DNA from: Favolaschia claudopus
Taxonomy: Eukaryota; Basidiomycota; Agaricomycetes; Agaricales; Mycenaceae
Reading direction: 5' to 3'
Assembly: GCA_037176885.1 (NCBI GenBank)
Contig: JAWWNJ010000093.1
Span: forward strand, 744,001 to 808,000
Length of the DNA stretch: 64,000 bases
Below, in pieces: positions 12,300 to 21,485 of this stretch. The notes under the pieces are model-generated. The model ran no database searches, was not told the origin of the DNA, and saw nothing but the letters and a program-made list of their open reading frames with translations. Both the position numbers and the translations under genes were made by a program. Positions within the stretch are counted from its first letter, which is position 1. Every line of letters starts with the position of its first letter.

Positions 12300-12404
12300 A
12301 CTGGTCCATCCAATCTGTTCTACTCCGTAAAAGGATGCGATTTCTGCAAGATCAACTGTCACACAAGTTATTAGCGTCACAACATTGTACATAAAAGTTT
12401 GTCG

Positions 12405-12700
12405 AAATCCAAGTCTTCTCAAGGTTCTTCTTCGCATCACTCGACCCCTACGTACTCTTCCTCCTCTTCCTCCTCCGAACCCACTCCTATGGAAATTGAC
12501 GCGACGAAAACTAAACGCGGACCTCTTACTCAAGAGGAGCGTGATCGTCGTCGTCGTGAAGGACTCTGACGTCTGTATTGCGGACAGGGTAAACACAAGA
12601 TTTCTGACTGCCCTAACATGTCGGAACGTGCTAAGAAGCATTATGCTTCGAAGCAAGGCTCTTCCCAGTCGGGAAAAGCCTAACCGGGGGCTCTCTCCCT
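12405..12700 (+). pseudogene. Ty3/gypsy Gag fragment with degraded zinc knuckle
   Basis: The plus frame reads a Ser-rich stretch, PTPMEIDATK, GPLTQEERDRRRREGL, a stop (TGA), then YCGQGKHKISDC. The motif before the knuckle is typical of gypsy Gag from mushrooms. The first knuckle Cys is lost at the TGA codon, so this is a mutated CX2C..H..C finger. It is followed in the same orientation by a protease-like region (12878-13100) and, beyond inserted DNA, an RT region (from 14990). I infer one old gypsy element in pieces. Confidence 0.6.
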
Positions 12701-12877
12701 GTCCCAGGGCCTCCGGTTGATGACGGGACACATCGCATTCCTAGTCCGGAACCCAATTCTCGACGTAACTCGAGCCAAACTGCTGCTAAGCCCCGATTCA
12801 ACTCGGGGTTAGACCTCCCAAGTGTAAAATACGCGTCTCCTCAGTTTCTTTTTACTTCCTCTGCACCTACTCTCAAT

Positions 12878-13390
12878 TCTCCTCTTCATTTCTTCATTAA
12901 TGTTCGTCTCAATTTTCCGAACCGTAAATCTATTTCCACTTTTGCGCTCATTGACTGCGGCGCAACTACCTCTTGTATTTCGGACAGGTTTGCCGCACTC
13001 GATTGGCTTCGTCACCACAATCCTGACATCGATTGGGCAGAGTCTACCCTCTCCCTCGATTGTTGTGGTCTTACTCGCTCTCATCCGGTGAAAGTTACGG
13101 CAAAAGGCTTTGGTCTTGCGCCTAAACTCAACCAAACTACTCTCAACTCGTCCTCGGTGCTTGGAATAGGCTTTGGTCTAACCGACGCCGCTTCTTTTGC
13201 TTCGTCTTCCGTGAAGCCTCGACGCGCAATTCGCGTTCCGTCCCTCGACGGCTCAAGACACATCTGGTGTCTCATCTACAAATTCCTCTGCAGAGTCTCC
13301 TCCTTCTCCCTCGTTTCTCTCGTCCTTTGTGCGCTGGAATGGCTTTGGTCGCTCCGCGCCTACTCTCGCTGTGAAACCTCCAGACATTAA
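12878..13390 (+). pseudogene. Ty3/gypsy retropepsin-like region, decayed
   Basis: Translation in one plus frame gives FALIDCGATTSCISDRFA at about 12945-13000. The ALIDCGAT core corresponds to the DSGAT/DTGAT active site of gypsy aspartic proteases, with Cys at the second position as in the intact chromovirus at 33771-40072. The frame runs on through SLDCCGL and a KVTAKGFG stretch before stops appear. The element then ends at about 13400-13420, where non-homologous inserted DNA begins. Confidence 0.55.
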
Positions 13391-13428
13391 ATTGGTCTAG
13401 TCTGGAATCTACCGCGTGGCAGGTCATA

Positions 13429-13830
13429 GGAGGGTCGCCTTATTATATAATCATCGCGTTTGGCAAGTTGTTCCCGCGACAGTTCTTGCCTCTTTCAACT
13501 GTGTGGTCGCTCATTTTCCCATAGCATGAACGGTAAGATGCATCAATAACAATTTCTCTACACTCCCCGGAGGCCAGAATATCTTATTTTCCATTTTGCA
13601 GTCCAAAGGCGAGTATTGTTTCTCTTCGCCGCCTTTGGCCGGCGGCGAACACCTCAAATTGAACTCATCCAAATCTCATCCGTTTCTCGAGCTTTTTTCT
13701 GGCTTCAAGTGCCGATAATGCGTTTTAGATCATTTTAAAGCCTTTTGCGAGAATAAGGCGCGCAAATACGCGTTCTAGATGCCAGGATGGAGCGTGAGAA
13801 ATTTATGATTATATAATAAGGGGACCCGCC
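13429..13830. mobile_element. Inverted-repeat element (about 400 bp) inside gypsy relic
   Basis: GGAGGGTCGCC followed by TTATTATATAATCAT at 13429-13454 is mirrored at 13805-13830 with two mismatches. The interior contains gcctttggccggcggcga and no domain. It lies between the protease and RT parts of the broken gypsy. A TSD is not clear. Confidence 0.55.
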
Positions 13831-13858
13831 AATCACTAACCCCTTGGAAGTGACAGAC

Positions 13859-14985
13859 TATTATAATACAGTGCCGGACAACCAAAGTCGACGATGATGA
13901 TTGCCGAAGAACGCGAATTTTTGGCATAAATGTGACTTCAGAATCAGACTCAGCACCCTCGAAAACGTCCAAAAAACCACCTCCGAAGTTTTTCCCACGA
14001 CATTTTAGCTGCGGCCAAATTTTTGAGCCAGAAAATCAAAATTGTGTGTACCTCTCCGAGCCTCGGGGAACAAAAATTAGCTAACTAGTATGCCTTCTGA
14101 AGCCCCAGTTGTGCTCTAACCAACCATGCCGCCGTCGTCGCCCTTGCCGCCCTTGCCGCTCATGAATATGGGCCAAGGATGTTTGATGCGGATGCCCAAC
14201 TGTCGCTTCCGGTGCTTGATAAAACATCTCCGACTCCTTCTGAATCTTTCGGGAGGCGGATCTACACCATGCCTCCATCAAGTCAGCCATGGATCAACTT
14301 TGTCAGGCCCAAGTGGGCCATTTCAAATTTGGGTAAGGCAGCTCTGAGCTGAAGAAAAGGGCTCATGATAGAAAGGAAGGATGCTGGTTGAGTGCCATGC
14401 CGCAAGACTTTCATAGGTGTGCATTCCATGCTGCACACAATGCCTCACCAGCAAGTACAATGTTATTTGAATCTTATCTTTGACAGTAACATGTAACGTG
14501 ACTCGGAATTGCCAAATCCGGTGCGATTTCCCAGGCAAAGAGAGGCAAATTTCTCAGAAACCGCTCGTGAAATTTTCTTTGTTTTATCAGAATCATAACT
14601 TACTCAACGAAAGGAGTCGATTGCGCTATGTCCGAGGTTTTTCCCATCAATTTTGAGGTTACGGCCAAATTTTCGGCTATCATTTCATAATTTTTCGTTT
14701 TTTTGACAATCGGCTCGTGCAAAACTGTTCTTTGGATGCTTAGCGACTGTTTTACACATAAATCTAGACATCTGGGGGTATGTCACACCTTCCATAAAGG
14801 GAAGATCAAAGTTGTCGACTTTGCGTGTCCGGCACTGTACACCGCAGGTACGAGGAGTTTTGTATTCTAATGTCTGTTTATAAGAGACTAAAATTGGTCG
14901 GCTCTAAGCGCTTTGCTAAATGCGCGAAGTAGTTATAAACAGACATTAGAATACAAAACTCCTCGTACCTGCGGTGTATTATAAT
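13859..14985. mobile_element. Nested pair: palindromic element hit by a Tc1-like element
   Basis: The 10-bp direct repeat TATTATAATA lies at 13859-13868 and 14976-14985. The right repeat flanks a palindromic element (14839-14975) with perfect 44-bp arms starting CACCGCAGGTACGAGG. Between the left repeat and that element sits a 968-bp insertion (13869-14836) with ends CAGTGCCGGACA/TGTCCGGCACTG flanked by TA on both sides. The simplest reading is that the palindromic element inserted first with a 10-bp TSD (Mutator-like in size). A Tc1/mariner-type element then inserted at the terminal TA. Neither encodes a transposase. Confidence 0.75.
14839..14975. repeat. 137-bp palindromic element, perfect 44-bp arms
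   Basis: The arms 14839-14882 and 14932-14975 are exact complements, separated by a 49-bp loop. Perfect arms suggest a recent arrival or active arm homogenisation. Confidence 0.85.
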
Positions 14986-14989
14986 ATGC

Positions 14990-15765
14990 GCGAGGACCGC
15001 CGAGTCTGTCTGTTTTCTCCGTTTCCACGATGTGGATTCGGCTGCGTATATTAACGCTACTACTACCTCGGATTCTAACGGCGTTGACGACGTCGTTCCG
15101 CCTATTCCTGATGCTACTAACAATTTGGATTCTTTTATTCCAGATAAATTTCGGGATTTTGCGGGCACGGTCTTTTCGGCTTCAAAATTCGACGAATTGC
15201 CGAATCACCGCCCGTACGACGTGGACATCGAGCTTGAGGAGGGAAAAACTCCCCCTTTCGGGCCGTTGTACCGTCTCACTCCTGACGAAAGGCTTGCGTT
15301 AGCCGAGTATGTCAATTCCAACCTCAAGCGCGGTCACATCCGGCGCTCTACCTCTTCCGCGGCGTCACCCGTCCTGTTCACGCGCAAGAAAACAGGCGAA
15401 CTACGTCTTTGCATAGACTATCGAGGTTTTAATTCCATCACTAAAAAGAATCGTTATCCTCTTCCTCTCGTTGACGACCTCCTTGATCGCGTTCAGGGCT
15501 GCAAACATTTTACGCTCATTGATCTCAAGAGCGCATACAGCCATGTTCGCATCAAGGACGGGGACGAGTGGAAAACGGCGTTTCGTACGCCTCTGGGTCT
15601 CTTTGAGCAATTGGTGGTTCCTTATGGTCTCACCAACGCTCCCGCGGCTTTCCAGTCCCTTATTCAGGACACTCTTTGCGATTTACTCGACATCATTTGT
15701 GTCGTGTATATCGATGATATCCTTATTTTCTCCCGCACCCAGGAAGAGCATGACTGTGATGCGAG
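14990..15765 (+). pseudogene. Ty3/gypsy reverse transcriptase fragment
   Basis: The plus frame starting near 15032 reads continuous gypsy RT: HRPYDVDIELEEG and PPFGPLYRLTPDE (linker), RKKTGELRLCIDYRGFN (domain 2), RYPLPLVDDLLDRV, FTLIDLKSAYSHVRI (domain 3), AFRTPLGLFEQLVVPYGLTNAPAAFQ (domain 4) and VVYIDDILIFS (domain 5, catalytic YIDD). The match stops after EEHD at about 15755. The rest of RT, RNase H and integrase are missing. The 5' side is cut off from the protease region by inserted DNA. The RT portion itself is still open, so decay is modest. It is a different family from the chromovirus at 33771-40072, which has YLDDIL. Confidence 0.85.
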
Positions 15766-15909
15766 TCGGTTCGGCGGCTTCCTGGGAATGGGAAGGAACA
15801 AGATAAGAGAGAAGAGAGCCAGCGCTCTGGGCGCTGGCGGTTGTTGGTCGTGTCTCGTCAGCCGTTGTAACCCATCGACAAGGGGCTGTTTGACCCTCAG
15901 TCGGGCTCC

Positions 15910-16193
15910 TGTGACCTAGGAGGCACGGGGAACAGTTATACGCATGTTCAGGCTAGCAGCGGGTCCTGGATTGTTAGTCTTCGGCGGTAGCGCCGCCGCT
16001 CGTTGAGATCCCTCTTAACCGTACATCGTAGTGTCAGTTAAGCAAGATTGTATTATGTAATGATGACAAGCGTAATGTAAGGTATCAGCCGTGTAAGTAA
16101 GTAAATAATATATACCCGTCACAGAGCCCCCCACACGGTTGGTGCTTGCCATGAAGCAGAAATTGAATATGCTCATCCCAGGATAACATCACA
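15910..16193 (-). repeat. Probable LTR (3' LTR, minus orientation)
   Basis: On the minus strand a polypurine tract (TTTGGGGGGCC, about 16197-16208) is followed by TGTGATGTTATCC at 16193. The segment ends TAGGTCACA at 15910, giving TGTGA...TCACA ends. A TATA-like tatatatt lies at about 16108-16118. No second LTR is present in the window, so both borders are inferred. Confidence 0.4.
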
Positions 16194-16794
16194 ATGGCCC
16201 CCCAAATTCTGCATCCCTAGGATGCAGAGATTCCCATCAAGGAGGAAAAAAAAGTTGGCCAGCTTTATTGGAGAATGCGGCAGTGATGCTCTGCATTATT
16301 GGCTGCCGCAATGGCATCTGGGAGATAGTCCAGATGCCCATATTCAGCTGGCAGCCAGGGCGGACTAGCAGAGCTACAGAAGGATGATGTTCCTTCGTAA
16401 ACTCTGAACTGCACCTGCAGTACTAGTCGCCCTGGCTAAGCTTTAGGTCTGTGTTCCACAGAGATCCTCAGGCCATATGCTAGGGTGCATCCCAAACGCT
16501 AGGCTCTGCTAACGCTCTGCCAGCTATGAGTCACAGACTCAGGGGATGCACACTGGGGAGACTAGCAGAGCTAGGGAGGCATAGCCTTCAATCATAGACC
16601 CGATACTGCACCCGCAGTATCACCGCTCCAGGGCTTCCCTCCAGGCAGCAACCTGTAGCTAGTCAGACCAGCCTGTATTACTCCTGTCTGGCCTGCGGGG
16701 TATGTTGAGTGCATCCCTGGCGCTATAGAGCTAACGCTCCAGGAGCCTCTGGGTCTACGCTATGCATAGACTCTAGGATATGCCAGTGCACTCC
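16194..16794. other. Hairpin-dense non-coding stretch between an LTR and the DIRS element
   Basis: No ORF is supported. Several strong hairpins occur: GCATCCCTAGGATGC near 16210-16224; CATCTGG/CCAGATG near 16315-16340; AGCCAGGGCG with CGCCCTGGCT spanning about 16354-16437; GATACTG/CAGTATC near 16603-16622. Two related modules each contain ACTAGCAGAGCT followed by an ACTGCACC(C/T)GCAGTA hairpin. It may be the 3' non-coding region of the retrotransposon whose LTR is at 15910-16193. Confidence 0.45.
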
Positions 16795-16914
16795 AGGATT
16801 GGCCTGAGTTCTCGAGAGGGAGAGATGAGTAAGCAAGCCATTGATATATTGGGCGTGAACTCCGAAATGGAGCTCGCTGCACTCCGCCCGAAGACGAAGG
16901 AGCCGAGGCAGCCC
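16795..16914 (-). repeat. DIRS split direct repeat B2
   Basis: This 120-bp block starting AGGATTGGCCTGAG on the plus strand is repeated without visible change at 17224-17343 (B1). It marks one end of the DIRS element. Confidence 0.85.
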
Positions 16915-16999
16915 CTACGCAACTAAAGAATACAGAACAAATCCGTAGCTACGTGAGTGCGCAGGAAATAGCAAAACTAACTAGGGATGGGTGGGTGGG

Positions 17000-17223
17000 C
17001 ACGAAAAAAGAGGGTATGACGGCGACGGGGGGGACAAGACTAGAAGCGGGGAAGGAGACTCGAGGTCATGGAGGGGGAGGGGCTGGAGAAGAGAAGGTCT
17101 CAAAGAGACGGAGTCACCGAGCCAAAGGCGCGATGCGGAGGCGGGCGAGACGAAAAGAATGAGGAGACACGTGACTGATGGGTGATCGCTTTAGCCAATC
17201 CCTTCGGTCTGTCCAGACCACCT
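17000..17223 (-). repeat. DIRS split direct repeat A2
   Basis: Matches A1 at 19709-19931 apart from one base in a G run. It ends in the small palindrome GGTCTGTCCAGACC next to B1, a likely recombination core because A/B junctions are where the circular intermediate closes in DIRS elements. Confidence 0.85.
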
Positions 17224-18128
17224 AGGATTGGCCTGAGTTCTCGAGAGGGAGAGATGAGTAAGCAAGCCATTGATATATTGGGCGTGAACTCCGAAATGGA
17301 GCTCGCTGCACTCCGCCCGAAGACGAAGGAGCCGAGGCAGCCCAAAACCAACAGCTCACCCTGAAGCAGCCAAAGGTGGGCAAAATACAGGGGGAAGCGC
17401 CACAGGCTCCACAAAAACAGGGAGGAGATGGACAGCAATGGGGAGGCGAGAGGGGAGGGAGGGGGAGGGGGAGGAAGGGGTGCTAGGAACGCACAATGAC
17501 GACAGAGGGGAGAGAGACAGCGACGCGGGCAGGACGGGTACCAGACTTGGGGAGGGGCCAGTGCGGATACAACTTTGAAAGTGTGAGCCAGCGGAAGCGG
17601 GGAAAGCGCATCAGCAACAGAATTCTCGTCCGTTGAGATCCAAACTGGGCGAAAAGTGAAGTCCTGTTGAACGGCCAGGAGAGCGAACTGGCGGAAGAGA
17701 GCTTGCGTAGGCGGATGGTCAATAGAGCCAGACTGCAAGCAGGTCGAGATGGCCTCGTTATCAATACGAAACACCACCTCCAACCCAGCCCAACAGTGGC
17801 CCCAGAGCTCCGCAGCCCTCAACACAGCACGCATTTCCTTCCAATGGATCGGATGACGTGCATACTTCGCTGGTACAGGCTCAGTGAAGAACAGATCGCC
17901 GCTACCCCAATGGCCACCCAGACCTAGCTTACCACTCGCATCTGTAAAGATTTCGACAGTGGGACGTGGAGGTCCAATAGCAAAAATGCCATTGAAAGAC
18001 GGGAGGAAGGTATTCCACCATGCAATGTCGAGGGCGGGCAGAGGAAGGAAGACGGCGGCGGTGGTGGCGGGGAAGGAGGGAAAGGCGGCGCATGAAGTCC
18101 CGAATACGGCGAGTGAAGAATCGACCAA
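17100..18128 (-). pseudogene. DIRS RNase H region, frame-shifted from RT
   Basis: The 342-codon minus frame contains the RNase H domain at about residues 57-180: VEIFTDASGKLGLGGHWG (first catalytic Asp), HWKEMRAVLRAAELWG (catalytic Glu), VVFRIDNEAISTCLQSG (second Asp) and WISTDENSVADALS (the terminal acidic motif). In DIRS elements this domain removes the RNA strand during cDNA synthesis. The frame overlaps the RT ORF between about 17929 and 18128 and is in a different phase; the meaningful reading switches near 18060, so one indel separates RT from RNase H. After the domain the frame becomes Pro/Ser/Leu-rich and enters repeats B1/A2, with no recombinase motif. Confidence 0.75.
17224..17343 (-). 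repeat. DIRS split direct repeat B1
   Basis: Exact partner of B2 (16795-16914), joined directly to A2 on its left and to the coding region on its right. Confidence 0.85.
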
Positions 18129-19638
18129 CCGGAATTACCGACTGAGCAAAGACGAGATGGCCGCAGAGCTGCTCGAGGTCGTAGTGGCTCGCAGATCGAC
18201 GGGACAGGCACCCATCCAGAAGAACAAGGAGGCGAGCAAGCTTGTCCTGAGGAAGACGAGCCTGCATAGCAATACTGTCCAGCTCAATGCCGAGGAACTC
18301 GAGGCAGTGAGTCGGACCCTGCTCCTTGTCACTGGAGATTGAAAAGCCCAACTCGGCAGCAACGGTCCGGAAGACTGCACGACCATGACGAGCGTACTCC
18401 ACCCCCTTCGCAGCAGGAGTAACGTTGAACCAATCATCCAGGTAGTGCTGAATGAGCTTCATGACATCATCACGGCAGAGCAAAATCCAGTGATGAGCCT
18501 CCGCAAAGTAGTTGTACAGGCGGGGGCCTGTACGAACACCAAACGGTAGGAAGATGTCAAGGAACAGGCGCAACTTCCACTCGAAACCCATCAGATGCAC
18601 ATGGTCAGGGTGAATCGGAATATGCCTGAATGCAGCCTCCAGATCTGCCTTATAAAGGAAGGATCCAGGGCCAGCTTCCCGTATGCGATCAATTGCCCCC
18701 ATAACAGCCTCGTAGACCAGATGGCCATACTCAGCTGGGATCGCGTCATTGACAGAGGATCCATGGGGATACAAGAGATGGTGAATCCGACGACGTTTCT
18801 CGCTATATTTCTTGGGTACAGAACCCAGCGGAGAAAGGACAGGCTTGACAGTATCAGCCATGTCCGTGATATCAATGATACGCCCAAGAGAAACCTCATG
18901 GGCAATATCCTTGTCCACCGTCTCGGGAAACGCAAGTGCAGAGGGAAGGGGTGCAGGGGCCGAAGAGGAGGGGGAAGGCATACGTGCAGGATCCACACCA
19001 AGAAGAACACCATAGCGAATAGCAGACACAAGGGTGTCCGCAAACTGACGGTCTGGATAATCAATCAGCGCACTGGCCCAAGCGTCAGGATGTAGCTTCG
19101 TGGGCGGCATTGACTTTGAATGGGGAGATGTGAGGGGGAAGAGCAGATTGGTGTTTGGGCGAGCCGGGGGAAACGGAGGCATTGGGGGTATCTCGGAAAG
19201 AATGGGAGCATGGTCAGATTCGACGACGCTGGTAGATGACAGGGGAGATGAGACTTTCCTGCTCATTGAGCAGGGAGAGCCAGAAGCATCTCCCCCTCGC
19301 TCACCCGGCTTCATTAACACACCAACAGGGGGATTTTCCTGAGGCGGAGTAGGCCGAGCTACATCTGGGGGTTTTGACGAACGACGTGCGCAGAAAGCCG
19401 CAGTGTGAGCACGGTCACCGCAATGGGAGCAAACATGACGACGGGGACACCGGCGTCGACCATCCCAACACCCTCCAACGCGATTATGGCCCCAGCATAT
19501 CTGAGAGCGCACCCGAGTCCCAGCAGTCATCAAAATTCTTCCATCATCTGGCGGTGTCCATGGTCCTCGGTCGGGAACACCAAAGCGAAGAACTCCATCA
19601 ACTTGAATGAGTCTGGGGATAGGCCGAAGAGGAGGCAT
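17929..19638 (-). CDS. DIRS-type Gag-knuckle/reverse transcriptase ORF
   Basis: A 569-codon minus ORF. Near residues 48-85 it has a Cys/His-rich stretch ending in CSHCGDRAHTAAFC, a CX2CX4HX4C knuckle. The RT follows in the second half: PLGSVPKKYSEKRRRIHHLL, the start of the fingers; SFLYKADLEAAFRHIPI (first catalytic Asp); IFLPFGVRTGPRLYNYF; and QHYLDDWFNV (catalytic YLDD followed by Trp). The D-W after YLDD and the NYFAEA segment are typical of DIRS-clade RT and distinguish it from gypsy or copia. The last 40 or so residues (after about 18060) are out of phase with the RNase H reading. A plus-strand relic of the same RT lies at 20304-20715. Confidence 0.8.
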   Translation of the reverse strand: MPPLRPIPRLIQVDGVLRFGVPDRGPWTPPDDGRILMTAGTRVRSQICWGHNRVGGCWDGRRRCPRRHVCSHCGDRAHTAAFCARRSSKPPDVARPTPPQENPPVGVLMKPGERGGDASGSPCSMSRKVSSPLSSTSVVESDHAPILSEIPPMPPFPPARPNTNLLFPLTSPHSKSMPPTKLHPDAWASALIDYPDRQFADTLVSAIRYGVLLGVDPARMPSPSSSAPAPLPSALAFPETVDKDIAHEVSLGRIIDITDMADTVKPVLSPLGSVPKKYSEKRRRIHHLLYPHGSSVNDAIPAEYGHLVYEAVMGAIDRIREAGPGSFLYKADLEAAFRHIPIHPDHVHLMGFEWKLRLFLDIFLPFGVRTGPRLYNYFAEAHHWILLCRDDVMKLIQHYLDDWFNVTPAAKGVEYARHGRAVFRTVAAELGFSISSDKEQGPTHCLEFLGIELDSIAMQARLPQDKLARLLVLLDGCLSRRSASHYDLEQLCGHLVFAQSVIPVGRFFTRRIRDFMRRLSLLPRHHRRRLPSSARPRHCMVEYLPPVFQWHFCYWTSTSHCRNLYRCEW

Positions 19639-19708
19639 CGAAGTCGACCAGCCGAAGGCGGGGGAGAGGATGAGATGGCAGCGGAAGCACCCAGAAAGGA
19701 AGGGAAAA

Positions 19709-19931
19709 CACGAAAAAAGAGGGTATGACGGCGACGGGGGGACAAGACTAGAAGCGGGGAAGGAGACTCGAGGTCATGGAGGGGGAGGGGCTGGAGAAGA
19801 GAAGGTCTCAAAGAGACGGAGTCACCGAGCCAAAGGCGCGATGCGGAGGCGGGCGAGACGAAAAGAATGAGGAGACACGTGACTGATGGGTGATCGCTTT
19901 AGCCAATCCCTTCGGTCTGTCCAGACCACCT
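19709..19931 (-). repeat. DIRS split direct repeat A1
   Basis: Left-end repeat of the DIRS element in its own orientation. It contains the GGTCTGTCCAGACC palindrome at its outer end and is followed inward by the RT ORF start at 19638. Confidence 0.85.
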
Positions 19932-20157
19932 ATGTTTGAATACAGATGGCGCACGATGCATTGGGCTAGGATACAATGATTTCAATAAATAGGGCTTCTT
20001 CAATTGCCTATCTACGGTTGCCAACAAGTCCACGCTTTGTTTTCGGCCGAAGAGTTTCGACGCGACTTTCTGGCGCACCTTGCGATGCTGTCTACCTCCA
20101 AGAGACTTCTCCGGGACCATTTTTGTGACGCCCAAGACCCGCCACACTTTGCCCACC

Positions 20158-20715
20158 ATGCCACAAGCATCAGGGTCTTTATTGCCAAACGAGGTCAGTT
20201 TATTGCCATCGTCATGCAATGTGGTTAACGAGATACAAGGCTTGCCTACGATGCAAAGAACGCAAAACACGATGCGATCTCGGAAAAAGCTGTGAACCGT
20301 GCATCTCGTACCCTCCTGGCTCATCCGTCAACGACGCTATCCCAGCGGAGTTTGGCCATTATGAGGCTGTCATGGGGGCGATTGAGCGCATCCGGCAGGC
20401 TGGCGAACGGTCTTTCCTCTACAAGGCAGATCTTGAGGCGGCCTTTAGGCATATTCCATTCACCCTGATCATATACACCTGATGGGCTTTGAGTGGTTAA
20501 AGCGTCTATTCCTCGACATCTTCCTGCCCTTTGGGGATCGTACGGGACCCCGCATCTACAATTACTTTGCGGAGGCCCATCACTGGGTCCTCCTCTCTCG
20601 GGATGAGGTCATGGCACTTATTCAGCACTACCTAGATGATTGGCTCAATGTCACCCCCCGCTTCCAAGGGTGTGGAGTATGCTCCTCATGGTCGTGCTGT
20701 CTTCCGGGCGGAGCT
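20158..20715 (+). pseudogene. Zn2Cys6 regulator start fused to a DIRS reverse transcriptase fragment
   Basis: Exon 20158-20193 encodes MPQASGSLLPNE. A 46-bp intron (GTCAGT...CAAG, 20194-20239) is followed in frame by ACLRCKERKTRC and DLGKSCEPC. This is the CX2CX6CX5CX2C part of a fungal binuclear zinc-cluster DNA-binding domain; five of six Cys are visible. At about 20304 the frame continues without a stop into YPPGSSVNDAIPAEFGH, which matches the RT of the adjacent DIRS element (LLYPHGSSVNDAIPAEYGH). RT continues through a frame change near 20470 to QHYLDDWLNVTP and decays near 20715. I infer that a regulator gene was truncated by recombination with, or insertion of, a DIRS fragment. The chimeric frame could still be translated for about 100 codons. 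Confidence 0.65.
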
Positions 20716-20819
20716 GACCTACGCCTCCCCCACCTCTGACGTTGCCTATTTAGGAAATCATTCCCTCTTTGGGACAGAAGAGGACATGATGTATTGCAAT
20801 CAGTTTGGGACCTGGTGTC

Positions 20820-20936
20820 TTCACTATAGTAGAGTGGTTTTGTCGCCAATCTCGTCGTCATGGTTGATTGTAATGAGGCATGGAGTTCGAACCCCGCGTT
20901 CCCGTTTTCGTTTTGCTTGTACCCGTCTTTTTTTCA
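20820..20936 (+). other. tRNA-like Pol III module (possible SINE head)
   Basis: TAGTAGAGTGGTTTTGTCG at about 20829 resembles an A box of Ser/Leu-type tRNAs. GAGTTCGAACCCC at about 20888 contains a perfect B box (GTTCGAACC). A T run follows at about 20930, as expected for Pol III termination. A complete acceptor stem cannot be folded by eye, so a functional tRNA is unlikely; a tRNA-derived SINE head fits better. Confidence 0.4.
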
Positions 20937-21156
20937 TCACCGCTCCACCGCGCGAAAAATATGTATAAGCTCCACGCAGTGGGCCCTAGCGGCGAGCGCT
21001 AGCACCACGCAGTGGGCCAAGCGGCGAGCGTTAAAGGGGGGTCCGTGGGGGTCTCCCCCGCGCTAGATTTTCCATCAATATTGTATTAAACATTGAAATC
21101 AACGATACAAAAGCCAAAAAAAAATCCATCTCTCCTCTAATGTGCCGTCAGGCCAA

Positions 21157-21184
21157 GGGAGGGGGGGAGGGGGGGGGGGGGGGG
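21157..21184 (+). repeat. G-rich tract with a 16-G run
   Basis: GGG, A, seven G, A, then sixteen G. It may form a G-quadruplex. The run length should be treated with caution because such tracts are error-prone in assemblies. Confidence 0.7.
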
Positions 21185-21485
21185 AACGTGGTTCCCCCCA
21201 GCATCTCAAGATGTCCACAAATTCTCCATGCCTACAGCTGATTAAATATATTCAAATTCAAGTTTCTTTATTGAGAGAAAATCCCTTAAGAAAAGCCACC
21301 TTCATACAGAACTAGCTAAAGCACTTAGGATACATAAAAGCCTTTTCTATAAAATAGGTATAGGTAGTTCGCCATTCATCGCCAAAATCACTTTCGGATC
21401 AGTTGACCAAAAAAGGAAATTTGTTACGTCATATGTCAGAGGTGGGGGAGGCCAAGTTGAAGGGGCGTTCCAAGGGCGTTCTAGT

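Larger units (their letters stand above)
16795..19931 (-). mobile_element. DIRS/Ngaro-type retrotransposon with split direct repeats, no recombinase
   Basis: In minus orientation the order is A1 (19931-19709), coding region, B1 (17343-17224), A2 (17223-17000) and B2 (16914-16795). The two B copies (120 bp) look identical. The A copies (about 223 bp) differ by one G in a G run. This A1-ORF-B1-A2-B2 layout is the hallmark of Ngaro/PAT-like DIRS elements, which integrate by a tyrosine recombinase without a TSD; accordingly I see no TSD. The coding region holds a zinc knuckle, RT and RNase H, but there is only about 0.3 kb between RNase H and B1 and I find no tyrosine recombinase. The element is probably an internally deleted, non-autonomous copy. 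Confidence 0.8.

Noticed and set aside
17882..18342. Long plus-strand frames across the DIRS RT (for example 17884-18342 and 18595-19095)
   Set aside because: They are shadow frames of the minus-strand RT/RNase H; only the minus strand shows catalytic motifs.
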